Assembly (NCBI GenBank): GCA_016794505.1
Contig: JAEUJZ010000036.1
Span: 1-64,000 of the forward strand
Source of the DNA: Myxococcales bacterium
Lineage (GTDB): Bacteria; Myxococcota_A; Polyangia; Palsa-1104; JAEUJZ01
Reading direction: 5' to 3'
DNA: 64,000 nt
Both the position numbers and the translations under genes were made by a program. Below are positions 15,896-25,974 of this stretch, piece by piece. Under the pieces are notes generated by a model, which saw only the letters and a program-made list of their open reading frames with translations, did no database searches and was not told where the DNA came from. Each line of letters starts with the position of its first letter. The first letter of the stretch is position 1.

Positions 15896-18800
15896 ATGCC
15901 AGAATCGCAGAAAATCATTCACAAGAGAGAGCTGCTCCCACTGACAAATACCGAAATTCGGCGCAGTACGTATATTGCAGTTCTGCTTACGTTGCTACTT
16001 CCACCGAGCGTGGCTCCCACGCTGATGAGCCTCGTAGGGTTCTATCCGTTTCCCGATGTCTACCGTGCCTTTCCTGTGTATTCAGGTCTGTATGTTGCCG
16101 TCATCTCGGTCCTGGCGCTGGCCTTGACGCCGCGGGCCGTGCGGTTTGTCGTCGGTCTTCCGTCTCTGGAGCTGCAGCGAGCGCGCGACGAAGCCCAGCG
16201 CGTCTTTACCCGCCTGCCGTGGTTTCTTCTTCTTTTCGTCGCGGTCTATACAGCATTGGGTGCGTACTGTGCCGATCTATCTATGGAACACCTCGGATAT
16301 CGCGGCTATCGCTTGCGTGATCATTTATTTAACCAATTTGGCCATATCTCAGTTGTCTTGGCTTCAGCCTTTCCGGTTTTCTTCTTCTATGTCGATCAAC
16401 TCGGGCGCTACCTAGGACCGCGCGGCATCAGCATCCCAGCCATTCCACTGTGGGTGAAGCTGGTGATGCTGGGTATCGTGATTCCACTTTTAGTGGATAG
16501 TCTTTTGATTGGCTATTTCATCAATCGCACGGGCCACTTTGAGTGGCAGGCGCTGGTCCTGTGGGTCTCGCTGCTGCTCTTGGCAAGCGGCGCGACCTGG
16601 CTGGCGTGGCGCAGCCTGCGCCAGGGCATGGCGCCGCTAGAGGCCTTCGTCCACATGACGCGCGGCTCGCTGCCCGAGCGGGCCAGCGCCAGCCTGCGGC
16701 CGCTATCCCTCGACGAGCTAGGGATGCTGACAGCGCGCTATGCCGAGCTTCTGGTCAGCCAGCAGCGCGCCGAGAGCTTGGCCAACACGGTGGTCGAGCA
16801 GGCCGGAGCGCTGGTCGTCCTGCTCGACGGCGAAGGCCGCATCGTGCGCTTCAACCACGCCGCCGAAAAGCTGAGCGGCTATTCCTTTGCCGAGGTCGAG
16901 GGCAAGTACCCCTGGGATACCTTCCTGCCGCCCGACGAGGCCGAGACGATCCGCAAGAACGCCTTTGAGCTCCTGGCGCACAACCCACAGCAAATGGCCG
17001 GCCAATTTACCAATCACTGGCTGAATCGCGACGGCACGCTGTATCTGACAGAGTGGACCAATACCGTCGTGCTCAACGAGCGCGGCGGCATGCAGTACAT
17101 GGTATCGATCGGTGCCGATGTCACCGAGCGCCACCGCATGCAGGCCGAGCTTCGCGACAACGAAGAGCGCGTCCGGCTGGCCCTCGCGAGCGCCAATCAG
17201 GGCCTGTATGACCTCAACGTGCAGACCGGCGAGGCGATCGTAAGCCCCGAGTACGCGAGCATGCTCGGCTATGACCCCGCCGAGTTTCACGAGACGAACG
17301 CAGCCTGGCGGAAGCGCATGCACCCGGACGACGAGCAGCAGGTGTATCAGGTCTACGATGACTACGTCGCGGGCCGGCGCCCGGAGTATCGCGTCGAGTT
17401 CCGCCAGCGCACCAAGAACGGCGACTGGAAGTGGATTCTGTCGCTCGGAAAAATCATCTCGCGCGATGCCGAGGGACGCCCGCTGCGCATGCTCGGTACG
17501 CACACCGACCTCACCGAGCGCAAGCGCATCGAAGACGAGCTTCGCCATCACCGCGAGCAGCTTGAAGAAGCCGTACGAGAGCGCACGCGCGAGCTCCGCG
17601 AGGCCCAGCGCATCGCCCACATCGGCAACTGGTACTTGGACCTGGCCAGCGATGCACTCACGTGGTCCGACGAGATCTACGTCCTGTTTGGCTACGATCG
17701 CCCGCAGCGCAGCCCCTCGTACGAGCTATACGAGAGGCGCATTCACCCCGACGACCTGGCGATGGTGCGGAAGTACAAGCAGGACGTGCTTTCTGGCCTG
17801 CGCGTGGATGGGATCGACTATCGCCTGCTCTTGGAAGACGGCACGCTGCGCTGGGTGCATGCCGAGTCGGCCGTCCACCGCGGCCCCGACGGCAAGCCCA
17901 TCGGCATCACTGGAATCCTGCACGACATCACAGCTCGCAAGCAGGTCGAGCAAGAGCTGATTCTGGCCAAAGAGTCGGCGGAGCGCGCCAACAAGGCCAA
18001 GAGCGAATTCCTGGCGCGCATGAGTCATGAGCTGCGGACGCCGATGAACGCGATCCTCGGCTTCGCGCAGATCCTAGAGATGGAGGAGCTGTCCCACGAT
18101 CAGCTGGAGTACGTTCGCGAGATTCATCGCGCAGGCGATCACCTGCTGGAGCTGATCAATGAGCTCTTGGATCTTTCGCGCATCGAAGCCGGCAAGCTGA
18201 CGATCACGATTCAGACGACCTCGGTCTGCGATGTCGTGAACGAAGCCATCGCGCTCGCCAACTCGTTTGCCCAAGAAAACCAGGTGACGGTGCTGAATCA
18301 CTGTCCCCGTGGCGCGCTGGTGCTGGCTGACCCCATGCGATTAAAGCAGGTCATGGTGAATCTATTATCGAATGCATCAAAGTACAATCGCAGAGGAGGA
18401 TGTATCGATATAGATTGTATCATTAAAAATGACGGTCACATTCGTATCTCGGTGCGAGATATGGGATTAGGAATTGAACCAGAAAAAATAAAAAAGCTAT
18501 TTCGCCCCTTCGAGCGCATCGGGGCCGAATATCGCACGATCGATGGCGCCGGCATCGGTCTGGCCCTGTCGAAACGACTCACCGAAATGATGAGTGGCGC
18601 AGTCGGTGTCGAGTCCGTGGTCGGAAAGGGCTCGACCTTCTGGATCGAGCTGCCGGCGGCGAAATCGAACCAGCTCTCCAAGAGCCCAACGACAGACGCC
18701 AAAGCCGTGCAGAGCGAGCGACATTACACCGTGCTTTATATCGAAGACAACGCGGCCAACTTGCGTGTCGTTCAGGCAATTTTCCGTCATTATCAAGAAA

Positions 18801-19114
18801 CCAGCTTATTGTCGGCGAGCACAGGCGCATTTGGGCTGGATCTGGCCCGGCGATACCAGCCTGACGTCATCTTGCTCGATATTCACTTACCCGATATGGA
18901 TGGATATGCTGTGTTGGAATCCTTGCAGGACGATTCGCGTACGCGCAAGATCCCGGTGATCGCGGTCTCTGCCGACGCCATGCCGCTGGACATCGAGCGC
19001 GGACGGCAGGCGGGCTTCCGCGGCTATCTCACCAAGCCGCTGCACGTCGACCAGCTGCTTTCGACCATCCAGCAGTATCTGCCGACCGCGACGATGACGC
19101 CTCCGCCGGGGTGA
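15896..19114 (+). CDS. Hybrid sensor histidine kinase with multi-pass membrane head and three PAS domains
   Basis: 1072 residues. The first 240 residues hold about six hydrophobic segments, followed by a HAMP-like linker (WRSLRQGMAPLEAFV). Three PAS domains follow: about 300-410 (GALVVLLDGEGRIVRFNHAA), 420-555 (PAS_3 type, GLYDLNVQTGEAIVS) and 570-690 (IGNWYLDLASDALTW). A short coiled coil leads to the HisKA box MSHELRTPMNAI with His711. The ATPase part has the N-box LLSNASKYN and the G motifs DMGLGI and GAGIGLALSK. The C-terminus is a receiver domain with Asp995 in ILLDIHLPDMDG. It likely senses a membrane or small-molecule signal and passes phosphate to an unlinked HPt or regulator. Base composition drops around 18360-18500. 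Confidence 0.9.
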   Translation: MPESQKIIHKRELLPLTNTEIRRSTYIAVLLTLLLPPSVAPTLMSLVGFYPFPDVYRAFPVYSGLYVAVISVLALALTPRAVRFVVGLPSLELQRARDEAQRVFTRLPWFLLLFVAVYTALGAYCADLSMEHLGYRGYRLRDHLFNQFGHISVVLASAFPVFFFYVDQLGRYLGPRGISIPAIPLWVKLVMLGIVIPLLVDSLLIGYFINRTGHFEWQALVLWVSLLLLASGATWLAWRSLRQGMAPLEAFVHMTRGSLPERASASLRPLSLDELGMLTARYAELLVSQQRAESLANTVVEQAGALVVLLDGEGRIVRFNHAAEKLSGYSFAEVEGKYPWDTFLPPDEAETIRKNAFELLAHNPQQMAGQFTNHWLNRDGTLYLTEWTNTVVLNERGGMQYMVSIGADVTERHRMQAELRDNEERVRLALASANQGLYDLNVQTGEAIVSPEYASMLGYDPAEFHETNAAWRKRMHPDDEQQVYQVYDDYVAGRRPEYRVEFRQRTKNGDWKWILSLGKIISRDAEGRPLRMLGTHTDLTERKRIEDELRHHREQLEEAVRERTRELREAQRIAHIGNWYLDLASDALTWSDEIYVLFGYDRPQRSPSYELYERRIHPDDLAMVRKYKQDVLSGLRVDGIDYRLLLEDGTLRWVHAESAVHRGPDGKPIGITGILHDITARKQVEQELILAKESAERANKAKSEFLARMSHELRTPMNAILGFAQILEMEELSHDQLEYVREIHRAGDHLLELINELLDLSRIEAGKLTITIQTTSVCDVVNEAIALANSFAQENQVTVLNHCPRGALVLADPMRLKQVMVNLLSNASKYNRRGGCIDIDCIIKNDGHIRISVRDMGLGIEPEKIKKLFRPFERIGAEYRTIDGAGIGLALSKRLTEMMSGAVGVESVVGKGSTFWIELPAAKSNQLSKSPTTDAKAVQSERHYTVLYIEDNAANLRVVQAIFRHYQETSLLSASTGAFGLDLARRYQPDVILLDIHLPDMDGYAVLESLQDDSRTRKIPVIAVSADAMPLDIERGRQAGFRGYLTKPLHVDQLLSTIQQYLPTATMTPPPG

Positions 19115-19257
19115 GCAACGCAGGCAGACATCGCCCGCTGGTGACAAACGCAGAGCCCCCCTCTCCTGCCCCCAAACTCCCGCCCCTTTTGTGCGCCTTT
19201 CCACGATCCCCGCAGACGGAGACCGGGCGGTCAGTGCTAGGCTCGTATGTCGTCCTG

Positions 19258-21318
19258 ATGACGGAACAGCCACTTGCAGAGCGCTTGGCCAACAGGCTGT
19301 CGCACGAGGAATCACGCGGGCGATTCAGCGGCGTGGCCGGGATCGTCTGGGCGGCGCGGACGCACGCCCCCAAGATCTTCACGCGTGCCTGTGGCCGGGC
19401 AGACGAGGCTGCGGGGCTCGACAACACTCCGCAGACGCGCTTCCCAATTGCTTCCCTGTCCAAGCTCTTTACAGCGACGGCCGTCCTGCGCCTATGGCAG
19501 CGCGGCGAGGTGCCGCTTGATGCGCCGATCGCGTCGTATTTGGGCGGCAGTGGGCCGGCGTGGGCCGCGCAAGTGACCCTGCATCACCTGCTGTCCCATA
19601 CCGCCGGCCTGCCCAGTCTTTTTGCCAACCAACCCGAGCTGCAGCGGTTTGTTGAAAGCCTGGGCGACCGCGGGAACGAAAGCGGGAACGAAAGCGGGAA
19701 CGAGAGCGGCGCCGGAAGCATGGACCACACGGTGCTGGAATCTGCCTCCGTGTCTCGCGAGGCGCTGTGGCGGGCCATCCTGCGGCTGCCGCTGCGCGCT
19801 GTCCCTGGGAGCCGCTTCGAATATTCCAATACAGGATATATTCTGACCGCATTAATCATAGAACGATTATTTCACAAACCCTTTTCGCAGATTGTAAAAG
19901 AGCAAGTCCTAACACCGCTGGGGTTACAGGACACAGCGCTGCAGTTTCACGAGAGAGGGGTTCATGAATCCACGGCGGTCGCTGCGTTGGATCCGCCAGC
20001 GCTGCGACGGGCTGTCGGGCACTTCGCGGCCGCCGCGGCACCGCGGATCCATCCATCATGGCTGCTCGGGGCCGGCGACCTGGAATCGACCGTCTCGGAC
20101 CTGCTCGCGTTTTGCCGCGGGCTCGATGATGACTCTCTGCTCGGTGCGGCGGCACGCCAGCGCTTGCTGTTTCAGCCCCTGCCTCTGTCATCAGCGACAG
20201 ACCGCTCTGGACCCGAGGAGGACCCGTCGATCCGTGGCTATGGCTGGCGTCTGTGGCCACCGAGCGACGGCAGGCGGTCCGCCGCTTTGCCTGCGCCCTC
20301 TGCGATGGCCTTTCATGATGGCGCGCTGCCCGGCCTGCTCTGCACTCTGCACCGTCCGCTAAGCGGCGATTCAGCGGTGGTGCTGCTGGTCAATCGGCTG
20401 CCGGGCATTCCGCACAAGCGCGCCGCAACGCTCAGCCTGCGCCGGCTGGCCCGCGAGCTCTTGCAGACGGTTGCGGACGATCTGCGAGAAGCCGAGCCGC
20501 TCGCGAGCGCGGCGTTCGGCGGCGCACAGCCCATCACCCAGCCTCGTTTCTCAGTGGACGATCCGAGCGACACCCTGGGCAGGCAAGCCGCGGTCACGCT
20601 CGCAGGGCGGCCGCTGCTTTCTGCGCTGTGCGGAACGTATGCTCTGGATGCGAGGCAAAGACTCCTCATCCGCGCCGAGGCTGGCGGCGACTTTCACATC
20701 CGCGGCGAGGGGACACCGCCTTTCTCGCTGCTCGGCATCACCCAGAGCGTGGATGCCACCGCTGCAGCCCTGCGCGAGCAAGCCTTGGCCTTACTGTCCA
20801 CACTTGATCAGGCCGCGGCCAGCAAGCAGCCAGCGCCGGTTGCGGCGCCCGCCCATCGCACAGACGCTGCGAGGTCGGCGCAGCTACATGCCCTGTGTGC
20901 AGAACAGCTTCCCGATCCCGCTGCCCTGTGTGCGCTGTGGCAGTCGCTGACCAGCCCCGCAGGCCTGGGCCCCTTGGAGTCCTTCCACGTTCTGCAGCAC
21001 GAGGGCTGCCGCCTCGTCGCGGTCCGCTGCCACTTCGCGGCACAGCCCCTGGATCTGCATGTTCACTTTGATGACGATGGCAAAATCATCGGCTTTTATC
21101 TTCACCCGGTCGGCACCGCGCCCGCGGTCTGCGAGCTGCCGCTGCAGCCGCAAGGTCCCGGCTGCTGTATGGCAGACGGCTACTTCGCGGCGACCCAAGA
21201 CCTGTTCATCACAGCCGTGCGGCCACAAGACGGACCCGAACACGATGCCCAGGTGCTGATCCTCCGCGGGGACGAAGAAAACTCCGTTCTGCGTCGCGCA
21301 ATTCGGGTACGCTACTAA
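19258..21318 (+). CDS. Serine hydrolase (beta-lactamase/class C fold) with C-terminal DUF3887-like domain
   Basis: 686 residues from the ATG at 19258; a GTG at 19111 overlaps the kinase stop and would add 49 Pro-rich residues of doubtful value. The catalytic S-x-x-K is at Ser66-Lys69 (ASLSK) and the second motif is Y189-S-N. Both fit penicillin-binding-protein-like esterases/peptidases (Beta-lactamase family). No signal peptide is evident, which is unusual for the family. A 36-bp repeat encodes three GNES units in a surface loop. After a linker, residues about 590-670 look like DUF3887 (LCALWQSL.. DLHVHFDDDGKIIGFYLHP). The next genes encode a free DUF3887-like protein and a hydrolase, so the three may act together on related substrates. 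Confidence 0.75.
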   Translation: MTEQPLAERLANRLSHEESRGRFSGVAGIVWAARTHAPKIFTRACGRADEAAGLDNTPQTRFPIASLSKLFTATAVLRLWQRGEVPLDAPIASYLGGSGPAWAAQVTLHHLLSHTAGLPSLFANQPELQRFVESLGDRGNESGNESGNESGAGSMDHTVLESASVSREALWRAILRLPLRAVPGSRFEYSNTGYILTALIIERLFHKPFSQIVKEQVLTPLGLQDTALQFHERGVHESTAVAALDPPALRRAVGHFAAAAAPRIHPSWLLGAGDLESTVSDLLAFCRGLDDDSLLGAAARQRLLFQPLPLSSATDRSGPEEDPSIRGYGWRLWPPSDGRRSAALPAPSAMAFHDGALPGLLCTLHRPLSGDSAVVLLVNRLPGIPHKRAATLSLRRLARELLQTVADDLREAEPLASAAFGGAQPITQPRFSVDDPSDTLGRQAAVTLAGRPLLSALCGTYALDARQRLLIRAEAGGDFHIRGEGTPPFSLLGITQSVDATAAALREQALALLSTLDQAAASKQPAPVAAPAHRTDAARSAQLHALCAEQLPDPAALCALWQSLTSPAGLGPLESFHVLQHEGCRLVAVRCHFAAQPLDLHVHFDDDGKIIGFYLHPVGTAPAVCELPLQPQGPGCCMADGYFAATQDLFITAVRPQDGPEHDAQVLILRGDEENSVLRRAIRVRY
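19672..19707 (+). repeat. 12-bp tandem repeat encoding GNES x3
   Basis: Three copies of GGGAACGAAAGC (the last has GAG for GAA) in frame with the serine hydrolase. They insert Gly-Asn-Glu-Ser three times between the two catalytic motifs, most likely in a loop. Confidence 0.9.
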
Positions 21319-21336
21319 ACGGGTTTTAATCAGATC

Positions 21337-21627
21337 ATGATCCCGATGACACGCCTCCGGCAGATTGCCGCCGAGCCCCAGAGTGCCACTCCGCAAGAAG
21401 TGACCAGCCTCGCCCAGGAGCTGCTTCGCTGGCGGCCGACGGCCGACTTTCTTTTCGAATCGCTCAAAGCCATCTTCATCAATGCGAAAGAGACGACCGA
21501 GCGCAACTTGGTAACCGACGTGCTTCTCGACGTTGCCAAGACCTGCATGCGACGTATCAAGACCGTCCGGCGCGACAACCTGCTTGGGGTGGACGACGAG
21601 ACGGACTCCTCTGCCGCAGAGAAGTAG
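21337..21627 (+). CDS. Small hypothetical helical protein
   Basis: 96 residues starting at 21337, 18 bases after the serine hydrolase stop. A TTTAAT six bases before the ATG would give a leaderless transcript; there is no Shine-Dalgarno. The protein looks all-helical and charged (EVTSLAQELLRWRPTADFLF, TERNLVTDVLLDVAKTCMRRI). I recognise no family. Sense-strand codon texture fits coding sequence, and the frame begins and ends neatly between its neighbours. Confidence 0.45.
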   Translation: MIPMTRLRQIAAEPQSATPQEVTSLAQELLRWRPTADFLFESLKAIFINAKETTERNLVTDVLLDVAKTCMRRIKTVRRDNLLGVDDETDSSAAEK

Positions 21628-21950
21628 GAAGCTCGCGCTTGCTGAACCCGCGTCGATGCATGGCCCGCACGGCGCCGACTGCACCGCCAGCGATTCAGCC
21701 CCCGTGCTTGTGATCGTCCCCGCGCATCGCCTGATACCTGCGCAGCCACCCCAGGCTCATCCGCATACGTCGAAGCGGCTTGCTTGGTACTTTTTCCGTC
21801 GAGAAGCGAGGCGGCTGGGCAGTATGCAACACTCCGATCGATCCCGCTGCCACACCTTGCCCCGCAAAAGGAATACAGTTGCTTTGGCGTGGGCCTTGGT
21901 GGACCTTGGAATTGCTATCAGCCCCTTTGCATCCGACGAAGGAGTAGACC
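21628..21950. other. Intergenic stretch before the DUF3887-like gene
   Basis: No gene recognised. The last bases carry the GAAGGAG ribosome site of the next gene (21938-21944). Confidence 0.5.
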
Positions 21951-22289
21951 GTGACGGACTTTGTCGCCTTCGCACGCACGACGCTAGATCACCTGAAAAG
22001 CGGCCAGTTCGCCGCCGTTCACAGACAGTTCACCGACCAGCTTGCCCAGGCCCTGCCACCTGAAACGCTCCAGGCGCAGTGGCAGGAGCTGACCACGTAT
22101 CTCGGTGAATTCAGAGAGGTCGCGGATAGCCAACACGTGCAGGTTGAGGGAACGGACGTGGTCGCGCTGCTTCTGCAATTTGAGCGGGCTCAGTGGATCC
22201 TTCGCATCAGCATCAAGGATGGCGTCGTGATCGGCATGCACACGTTTCCTCCAGCCGGCAACCGGCCCCAAGGTGCGGTGCAAAAATGA
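21951..22289 (+). CDS. Free-standing DUF3887-like protein
   Basis: 112 residues with a GTG start at 21951 behind GAAGGAG. The layout (helical L-x-x-G-Q-F-A-x-x-x-x-x-F, L-Q-A-Q-W-Q-E-L, G-E-F, then a beta-rich half ending D-G-V-V-I-G-M-H) is that of DUF3887, a small cystatin/NTF2-like fold often found as the N-terminal half of secreted or cytosolic alpha/beta hydrolases. Its stop overlaps the start of just such a hydrolase, so the pair looks like a split version of a known fusion. Confidence 0.65.
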   Translation: MTDFVAFARTTLDHLKSGQFAAVHRQFTDQLAQALPPETLQAQWQELTTYLGEFREVADSQHVQVEGTDVVALLLQFERAQWILRISIKDGVVIGMHTFPPAGNRPQGAVQK

Positions 22290-23959
22290 TGGGGTCGATC
22301 GTTCGTCTTGTCTGGCCTGAGACTGGATTGATCGCGTTCGCGTCGACATTCAACGGCAAGCGCTACGCAACCAGCTGGATCGAATGCCGCGGCGAAACCT
22401 CGCCGGGCGTCTATCGCTTTGTCTCGCAGTTCGAACTGGATCCGCGCGTCTTGGGACAGGGCGGCTCGATCATCCATTCGATCAGTACCTTCGAAGTCGA
22501 TCCCGGTCTGCGACCGCTGCGCTATGTGTCCTATGCGCGCGGTGCGGTGTTGCAGCTTGTCTGGCAGGGCGACTCGGTGGTGGTCACCTTTCCAGACGGA
22601 ACCCAGCAAACCGTTCCGGCCGGCGGTGCAGCCTACGTGACCGAAGCGCATATGGCGGGCCTTGATGCACTGCTCTTCAGCGCGTTGTTTCACAGCGGTC
22701 AGCTGGAACAGCCGGCCCGCGCGACGTTTTTCTTCGTCAATCAACTCGGCGCTCTGTCCTGTCAGTTCTCCGTCGCCAGCGACCTTGCTTCAAGCCCCGG
22801 CGAGCACTGGTATCGGACGTCCTTTCAAGACGAGATCTTGCTCGATCGCGAAGGTCGCCTGCTGTGCAACCGCAACCCGCTGCAGGGCATCGAGATCCGC
22901 CGGCTCGCCACGGCCCCCGCGAAGCCTGAAGTGACCGAGGCGGAACGGAACTATCGCCCAGCGGTCTATACGCCTCCGCCTGCCGCCACGTTCCGCGCCG
23001 TCGACGTTACGATTCCAGGTCCGGTGATCCCGATAGGCGCGACGCTCACGATACCTCGCGCTGCCGACGCGTCGCAGGAAGCGGCGAAGCGCTGGCCGGC
23101 GGTCTTGTTTATCTCGGGCTCGGGATGCCACGACCGACACGGAATCGCTGGCGAGCTCGATTTCGGCACGCACGAGATCGTCGACGCCCTGTCCGAGAGT
23201 GGTTTTGTCGGACTGCGCTACGATACGCGCGGCGCAGGAACAACCGGGCTTGGGGCCGATTATCTAGAGGCCGGTCTGGACGCCATCATCGCCGATGCCC
23301 TGGCCGCCTATCGTTTCTTGGCCGAGCGCCCCGAGGTCGACAACAATCGCATCTTTCTCATCGGGCACAGCCAGGGCGGCACCGTGGCGATGGCCCTGGC
23401 CACCGAACACAAGGTGCAGGTGCGGGGCATCGCGCTCTTGGCCACGGTGGCCCGCAGCCTCGAAGAGCTATCGTTCGATCAGCTCGAATCGCATGGTCGC
23501 CATGCCGGGCTTAGCGATGCGCAGATTGCCCAACAAAAGGCCCTTTTGCAGGAATCCTTGGCCTTGATTCGAGCCGGCAAAGAGTTCAAGGCCGGCGAAG
23601 TTCCCGACATTCACCTGACGTTCCAGCGCAACGTTCCGTGGTTCCGGGAATGGATGCGGCGCCGCGCCGAGTCCATGGTCGCCTTGCTCACGTGCCCGAT
23701 CTGGATTGCCAACGGGGAAAAGGACTTTCAAGTGAGCGCCGACAAGGATGCCAAGCGCTTGGCAGACGCCGCGCGGCAGGCGGGTGTGGCAACAGAGCTG
23801 CGGCTCTATCCGCTGCTTGATCACGCCTTCAAAGCGATAGCCGGCGAGTCGACGCTGGCCAGCTATTATGATCCGCAGCGTCGGGTCGATCCGACGTTCC
23901 TCGCCGACCTGCGCAGCTGGCTCATCCAGAACAGCCAGGACCGCGCTTCGCCCGCCTGA
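22286..23959 (+). CDS. Alpha/beta hydrolase, translationally coupled
   Basis: 557 residues; the ATG overlaps the previous stop as ATGA, so translation is coupled. Residues 1-250 are a beta-rich domain of no family that I know. From about 280 the alpha/beta hydrolase core appears: VLFISGSGCHDRHG forms the oxyanion region, GHSQGG carries the nucleophile Ser362, GEKDFQV the acid and LDHAFK the base His. This is the 'dienelactone hydrolase/prolyl-oligopeptidase-like' subtype that acts on esters or peptides. No signal peptide is visible. Its operon partner is the DUF3887-like protein. Confidence 0.8.
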   Translation: MMGSIVRLVWPETGLIAFASTFNGKRYATSWIECRGETSPGVYRFVSQFELDPRVLGQGGSIIHSISTFEVDPGLRPLRYVSYARGAVLQLVWQGDSVVVTFPDGTQQTVPAGGAAYVTEAHMAGLDALLFSALFHSGQLEQPARATFFFVNQLGALSCQFSVASDLASSPGEHWYRTSFQDEILLDREGRLLCNRNPLQGIEIRRLATAPAKPEVTEAERNYRPAVYTPPPAATFRAVDVTIPGPVIPIGATLTIPRAADASQEAAKRWPAVLFISGSGCHDRHGIAGELDFGTHEIVDALSESGFVGLRYDTRGAGTTGLGADYLEAGLDAIIADALAAYRFLAERPEVDNNRIFLIGHSQGGTVAMALATEHKVQVRGIALLATVARSLEELSFDQLESHGRHAGLSDAQIAQQKALLQESLALIRAGKEFKAGEVPDIHLTFQRNVPWFREWMRRRAESMVALLTCPIWIANGEKDFQVSADKDAKRLADAARQAGVATELRLYPLLDHAFKAIAGESTLASYYDPQRRVDPTFLADLRSWLIQNSQDRASPA

Positions 23960-23993
23960 GCGCTCATTCCGATTTCCTGGCTCACCGCGAGAT

Positions 23994-25955
23994 CTAGACC
24001 GGATCAGCTTGCAGCAGGGGCAGACGCCGGGACGCGAGCTTCTCGCGCGGCTCCGTCTCGGGCTCGATCGGGCGGCGCTCGCGACACGGCAAGACAGAAA
24101 GATAGCGATCGCCCGTTCTGCAGATCCAGCCCAGCCTCTGCCAGGATGCGAGCAGCGAGCGCAGGATGTCTTCATCGATCGACGGGAAGCGGCGCTGGAT
24201 CGCGCTCCACGAGCGCACGCGATCGAGGTAGCGAAAGAGCTCAGCCGCCCTGCCGCTGAGCATCGCCTGCGGCCTGAGGTTTCCTTTGCGGCGGTCGCTG
24301 ATCACAATGCAACCCGCGCGCTCAACATAGGACGCTAGCTGCTGGTTCCAGGTGTTCTTCCAATATGTGACCAAGCGCGCACAGGCGCGGTGGGCCGCGG
24401 CCAGCTCAGGATCGGCGATCGTGTCGTGCTCATAGGCAAAGTTGTATGCGATGCGGTTCAGATCGACCTGCGGGTCAGGAAACAGATCCGCATAATAGGG
24501 AAGCGGCCGCAGGTTTCGGATGCCGAACTCCTCAGGACGACTCTGATAGGGGCTGAAGCGCTCAAGGTGCATATTCACCAGGCCCGTCGGCGGCGGCAGA
24601 TGGACAAGCGCCGGAATAAGCTCCTCCATTTCCCGATACCAGGATGCCTGTTCGCCGGGGTTGCGAAAAATCAAGTTATATACAAGGCCGATACCGGCCT
24701 CAAAGGCCCATTTAATAAACTGAATCTGTCCAAGGCCAGTAGCGCCCTTATCCATGAGCTGCAGCACCGAATCGCTGAAGGATTCAATACCCGGCTGCAC
24801 GTACGTGATCCCGCCGTCTTTGAGTGCCCAGATTTGATCACGGCGCAGGTTGCTCTTGATCTCAAAAAATATTGATAATGGTCGCCCTGGCTGTTTGGGC
24901 ATGGCCGCGAGCTTCGGCATGACCTCTTTGAAATAGGCCATGTCCATGATATTGTCTGTCGCTTGCAGATAATGAGCCTGATATTGATTATAGAGATGAG
25001 AAATTTCCAAATAGGCTCGTTCCGGTGATTTCCGACGAAAAGTCAGTCCTTCGGCATTAAGTCCACAGAATGTGCAGAGATGCTTCTGCCCCCACCAACA
25101 GCCGCGTGACGTTTCAAAGAAAAACTTGGGCGGACCCATGGGCCGCCAGGGGCTGCCTTCAAATTGTTCGATGAAGGGCTGGTATTGGGGAATCGGCAGG
25201 GTATCCAGATCGACGCGATGCGCTGGGGACGGATTGTGCCGCAGGGCTCCGCTGGCATCGACATAAGAAATCCCTGGCACCGTGGCCAGCTCGCCCTCGC
25301 CGCGCAGTACGCGCACCAGCGGCCCGATGACCGCTTCCCCCTCGGTATGACAGACCGCGTCAAGGAACGGAAAGGACGCCGCCAGGCCATCGCCTTGGGT
25401 CTCAACACACGCGGCGCCGCCGAGGATAACCCGCATGTCTGGGCGGGCCTGCTTGATGCGACGGGCGACCACCAGCGCCGCCGGCAGCTGGACCTCAAAC
25501 GTCACCGAGAAGCCGACGATGTCGTAGCGCGGATCAATCGCCGCAGCCACCATGCGATCGAGACAGACTCCGGCGCGATCAAAGTCTGCAAAAAGCTGGC
25601 CTCGCAAGGCATGGATCTCCTCGGACGAGCGCGCCGACGAGAACTCCTCTGGCGAGTAGATAACCCCACCCAAGTTGCCGTAGTCATGGCAGCGCTGCAC
25701 CAATTTATCGAGCAGAGTCTGGCGATCGAGCTGCGGATAGAGATATGGGGCGAATAGATAGTTGGCAAAGCTTTCTAAAATAATCTGCGGGCTTTGCGTA
25801 TATGGAAAGAGCAGTGTCCCATGCAGCTCATCGCATTCAATTCCCTGCGCTTGCAAAAGTGGTCTAAGCGTTGCAAGGGCCAGGTTCGCTGAATAGGGTG
25901 TCTGCCAAGGCGGACTGACCAACAGTAACCGAGGACGGCGAGAGTTTGGCATCAT
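23994..25955 (-). CDS. RiPP maturation radical SAM protein 1 (B12-binding), copy A
   Basis: 653 residues. Residues 1-230 form a cobalamin-binding Rossmann domain (LLLVSPPWQTPYSANLALAT.. VILGGAACVE). The radical SAM cluster motif is RGCWWGQKHLCTFCGLN with Cys286, Cys294 and Cys297 (C-x7-C-x2-C), diagnostic of the family named RiPP maturation radical SAM protein 1. TDNIMD, Q-P-G-I-E-S-F-S and the C-terminal peptide-binding-like region follow. Known members C-methylate unactivated carbons of ribosomal peptides. It is divergent in time but adjacent to the AAA+ gene (stop to start 19 bases) and 2.5 kb from the Asn-rich precursor; a paralogue lies at 44873. Both end with RRLPLL. Confidence 0.85.
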   Translation of the reverse strand: MMPNSRRPRLLLVSPPWQTPYSANLALATLRPLLQAQGIECDELHGTLLFPYTQSPQIILESFANYLFAPYLYPQLDRQTLLDKLVQRCHDYGNLGGVIYSPEEFSSARSSEEIHALRGQLFADFDRAGVCLDRMVAAAIDPRYDIVGFSVTFEVQLPAALVVARRIKQARPDMRVILGGAACVETQGDGLAASFPFLDAVCHTEGEAVIGPLVRVLRGEGELATVPGISYVDASGALRHNPSPAHRVDLDTLPIPQYQPFIEQFEGSPWRPMGPPKFFFETSRGCWWGQKHLCTFCGLNAEGLTFRRKSPERAYLEISHLYNQYQAHYLQATDNIMDMAYFKEVMPKLAAMPKQPGRPLSIFFEIKSNLRRDQIWALKDGGITYVQPGIESFSDSVLQLMDKGATGLGQIQFIKWAFEAGIGLVYNLIFRNPGEQASWYREMEELIPALVHLPPPTGLVNMHLERFSPYQSRPEEFGIRNLRPLPYYADLFPDPQVDLNRIAYNFAYEHDTIADPELAAAHRACARLVTYWKNTWNQQLASYVERAGCIVISDRRKGNLRPQAMLSGRAAELFRYLDRVRSWSAIQRRFPSIDEDILRSLLASWQRLGWICRTGDRYLSVLPCRERRPIEPETEPREKLASRRLPLLQADPV

Positions 25956-25974
25956 GGGTACCTGAGACGCGCGC

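Noticed and set aside
16718..17620. 300-codon minus-strand frame in the histidine kinase
   Set aside because: Antisense to two intact PAS domains.
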